Source of the DNA: Candidatus Mnemosynella biddleae | GTDB taxonomy: Archaea; Halobacteriota; Archaeoglobi; Mnemosynellales; Mnemosynellaceae | Direction of reading: 5' to 3' | DNA length: 64,000 nt | Assembly (NCBI GenBank): GCA_002011165.2 | Contig: MTMI02000009.1 | Location: forward strand, 1-64,000 | Shown here: piece by piece, positions 62,209 through 64,000 of the stretch | Position numbering within the stretch: position 1 is the first letter of the stretch | How the letters are laid out: the number at the start of each line of letters is the position of its first letter | Program-made: the position numbers and the translations under genes | The notes under the pieces: model-generated | Databases searched by the model: none | Seen by the model: only the letters and a program-made list of their open reading frames with translations | What the model was told of the DNA's origin: nothing

Positions 62209-64000
62209 TTAATTCAGCTTCACCCCCGTGACTGTTGATTTTCCATCTTCTTGCATCACAACTCCGACGGTTCTATTCGCCGATTCTATCATTGGTCTTC
62301 TCAGTGAGACGACTATGAACTGAGCATCTTTCGAGAGTCTTCTTATCATAGAAGCGACTCTCTCAACATTTGCACCATCCAAAAACATATCTATCTCATC
62401 GAGAACGTAAAAAGGAGCGGGTTTATATCTTTGAATTGCGAAAATGAATGAAAGAGCGGTTAAACTTTTTTCCCCTCCACTCATAGCACTCAATTTGTTT
62501 ATCGTCTTAGCTTTTGGTCTGGCCTTTATGAGAAGGCCACCTTTAAATGGATCTTCAGGATTTTCCAGAATGAGTTCTCCTTCTCCTTCTGAGAGCTCAT
62601 GAAAGATCTCTTTAAAATGCCTGTTAATTTCGTTGAAGGCATCCATAAAAGTCTTCTTTTTCATGGCCTCGTATTTTTCAATTCTCTTGATTATCTCATT
62701 CATCTCCGTGTAAAGCGTATCTCTCTTCTTTTTCTTATCCTCTAATCTTCTTGAAATTTCCTCATACTCTTCTGGTGCTTTCATATTCACGATTCCCAGA
62801 GCTTCCATCTCTCTGTCAATCTCTTCTATCCTCTTCATCAATTCCTCGTAACTTATCTCCTCTTTTAACTCCTCTACTTCCTCTACTTCGTTTTCGCTCT
62901 CCAAAGACCTAACATAATCTCTAAGTTCATCTCTTCGCATCTCAAAACGCTTTATTCTCTCCTCTATCCTGGAGATCTCCGACGAAATTACGTTTTTCTC
63001 AACTTCCATCCTCCTAATACTCTCAATTCTCATGTCTCTCTCTTTTCTGAGTTGATTTACTCTCTCTTCAAAAACGGAAAGTCTCTCCTCAAGATTTTTC
63101 AAGAGCTCTGATCTTTTCTCGATCTCTTCTCTTTCACTCTTTATTGTCTCTTCAAGTTCTCTCACTCTTATATCACTTTCTTCGACGCTCCTTCTCAGAT
63201 CCTTTATGAGCTTCTCCAAATATTCAACCTCAAGTTTTGCAGAGTTAATTCTTGAATCGCTCTGTCTAATCTGTTCTTTTACATCTTCTATCTCTCCTCT
63301 CAGCTCCTCCTCTTTTCTCTTCATTTCTGGGATTTTTGAGCTTTTTATCATTTTTTCGTATTTTTCAAGCTCTTTTGCTATCGAAGAGAGCTCCTCATCA
63401 ATTTTCATTGAATGCTCGTCTATTTCTCCAATTCTGTTCACAAGGAATCTTATTTCCTCCTCGATTTCCTTTATCTCACGCTCAATGAGAGTTCTCTCCT
63501 CTTTCAAATTTTCCACTTCTGATTTCAGTTCCTCAATCCTCTTCGGAACCTCATCGAGCCTCCTCTCATTTGAATAGAGAGCTTCTCTTAAAGATCTGAG
63601 CTCATTTTCTTTCAAAACATATTCCTGTTTTTTGATCTTCAATTTACCTTCAAGCTCCTCTATTTGTTCTTCTATTGCAACAAGCCTCTCTTCATCCTCA
63701 TCTACGAAACTGAACCTTGATCTCGGTGTATAGCCTCCAGTAATTGCACCTCCTTTTTCGATGAGCTCTCCATCAAGTGTTACCATCCTCCATTTTCCAA
63801 TGTGCTTTCTCGCAGACTCAAGATCTCTCATCACCAGTGTATCTCTGAAAACATACCAAAACGCAGATTCAAACTTCTTATCATAAGTGATCAAATTGAT
63901 CGCATAATCTATGGCTCCCTCAACTTCAGGCTTTATGAGTTTCGGAGGGGAATCCCGAATGACATTCAATGGAAGAAACGTTGCTCTTCCCACTCTTTCA
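62209..64000 (-). CDS. smc: Chromosome segregation protein SMC, 5' end outside window
   Basis: The C-terminal 597 residues. The hinge end (RATFLPLNVIRD...IGKWRMVTLDGELIEKGGAITGGY) is followed by about 350 residues of coiled coil and the head with signature MSGGEKSLTALSF, Walker B FYVLDEIDMFLDGANVERVA and a final beta strand. The frame is open to the window edge; the in-frame GTG at 63993 lies inside the hinge domain and is not the start. It leads the smc-scpA-scpB operon. Confidence 0.95.
   Translation of the reverse strand, partial: ERVGRATFLPLNVIRDSPPKLIKPEVEGAIDYAINLITYDKKFESAFWYVFRDTLVMRDLESARKHIGKWRMVTLDGELIEKGGAITGGYTPRSRFSFVDEDEERLVAIEEQIEELEGKLKIKKQEYVLKENELRSLREALYSNERRLDEVPKRIEELKSEVENLKEERTLIEREIKEIEEEIRFLVNRIGEIDEHSMKIDEELSSIAKELEKYEKMIKSSKIPEMKRKEEELRGEIEDVKEQIRQSDSRINSAKLEVEYLEKLIKDLRRSVEESDIRVRELEETIKSEREEIEKRSELLKNLEERLSVFEERVNQLRKERDMRIESIRRMEVEKNVISSEISRIEERIKRFEMRRDELRDYVRSLESENEVEEVEELKEEISYEELMKRIEEIDREMEALGIVNMKAPEEYEEISRRLEDKKKKRDTLYTEMNEIIKRIEKYEAMKKKTFMDAFNEINRHFKEIFHELSEGEGELILENPEDPFKGGLLIKARPKAKTINKLSAMSGGEKSLTALSFIFAIQRYKPAPFYVLDEIDMFLDGANVERVASMIRRLSKDAQFIVVSLRRPMIESANRTVGVVMQEDGKSTVTGVKLN

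Noticed and set aside
1-64000. CRISPR array, rRNA or insertion sequence
   Set aside because: No regularly spaced repeats, no rRNA-like segment, no transposase frame was seen.

Overview
The window is chromosomal DNA from a euryarchaeon, AT-rich by eye and rich in AGA/AGG arginine codons. Archaeal marker genes are everywhere: the exosome/RNase P/proteasome superoperon, prefoldin beta, Pcc1, aEF-1beta, RPA with Lhr, RFC small subunit, archaeal isoleucyl-tRNA synthetase and SMC-ScpA-ScpB. Phosphoseryl-tRNA synthetase (SepRS), MptE (tetrahydromethanopterin synthesis), a candidate methanofuran kinase (MfnE-like) and an F420-type luciferase-like oxidoreductase point to a lineage with methanogenic C1 cofactors. 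I infer an archaeoglobal or related methanogen-like lineage; there is no rRNA here to confirm it.

Positions 1-4889 are the right end of an integrated element. The border is the 3' half of a tRNA-Ser(TGA) gene, from anticodon loop to discriminator, and an SSV-type integrase C-terminal fragment (IntC) reads antisense out of it. In this arrangement the intact tRNA and IntN should lie beyond the left edge of the window. The element also carries a PD-(D/E)XK-like nuclease (5' end missing), a 55-aa Cys-rich protein, a second, very short tyrosine recombinase, and a 787-aa protein that opens with a tandem repeat of about 90 residues. A 16-bp perfect palindrome lies upstream of that gene.

Positions 5-19 kb hold a bacterial/eukaryotic-type tRNA-guanine transglycosylase with a YhhQ-type queuosine-precursor transporter and a candidate H/ACA guide RNA between them. 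Then come a zinc-ribbon/PH-like pair, sepS, an MFS transporter, a THUMP protein, a phosphohexomutase, a TtuA-type thiolase, a MacB-like ABC export operon and a ferritin-like protein.

Positions 19-32 kb hold a paralogue of the PH-like gene, a decayed small gene, tRNA-Val(TAC), an ABC-2 exporter, two radical SAM genes, aspartokinase, purM overlapping tRNA-Arg(TCG), an iron alcohol dehydrogenase, a class V aminotransferase and translation genes.

Positions 32-45 kb are mainly replication and repair (RPA, RPA-associated protein, phosphoesterase, Lhr, RFC), then ileS, mptE, a leuA-family gene whose conserved N-terminus has no usable start in frame, and tatD. Positions 47-53.6 kb are the exosome superoperon on the minus strand, in canonical order but without rpoP at its usual place. 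The rest holds a methyltransferase pseudogene, ogt, a membrane TPR protein, a QueG-like ferredoxin protein, ychF, apgM, an M20 peptidase and the scpB-scpA-smc operon, whose smc runs off the window end.

The items most worth following up are the element border and its unusual proteins, the queuosine-type modification cluster with its candidate guide RNA, the broken leuA start, the two decayed genes and the PH-like paralogue family.
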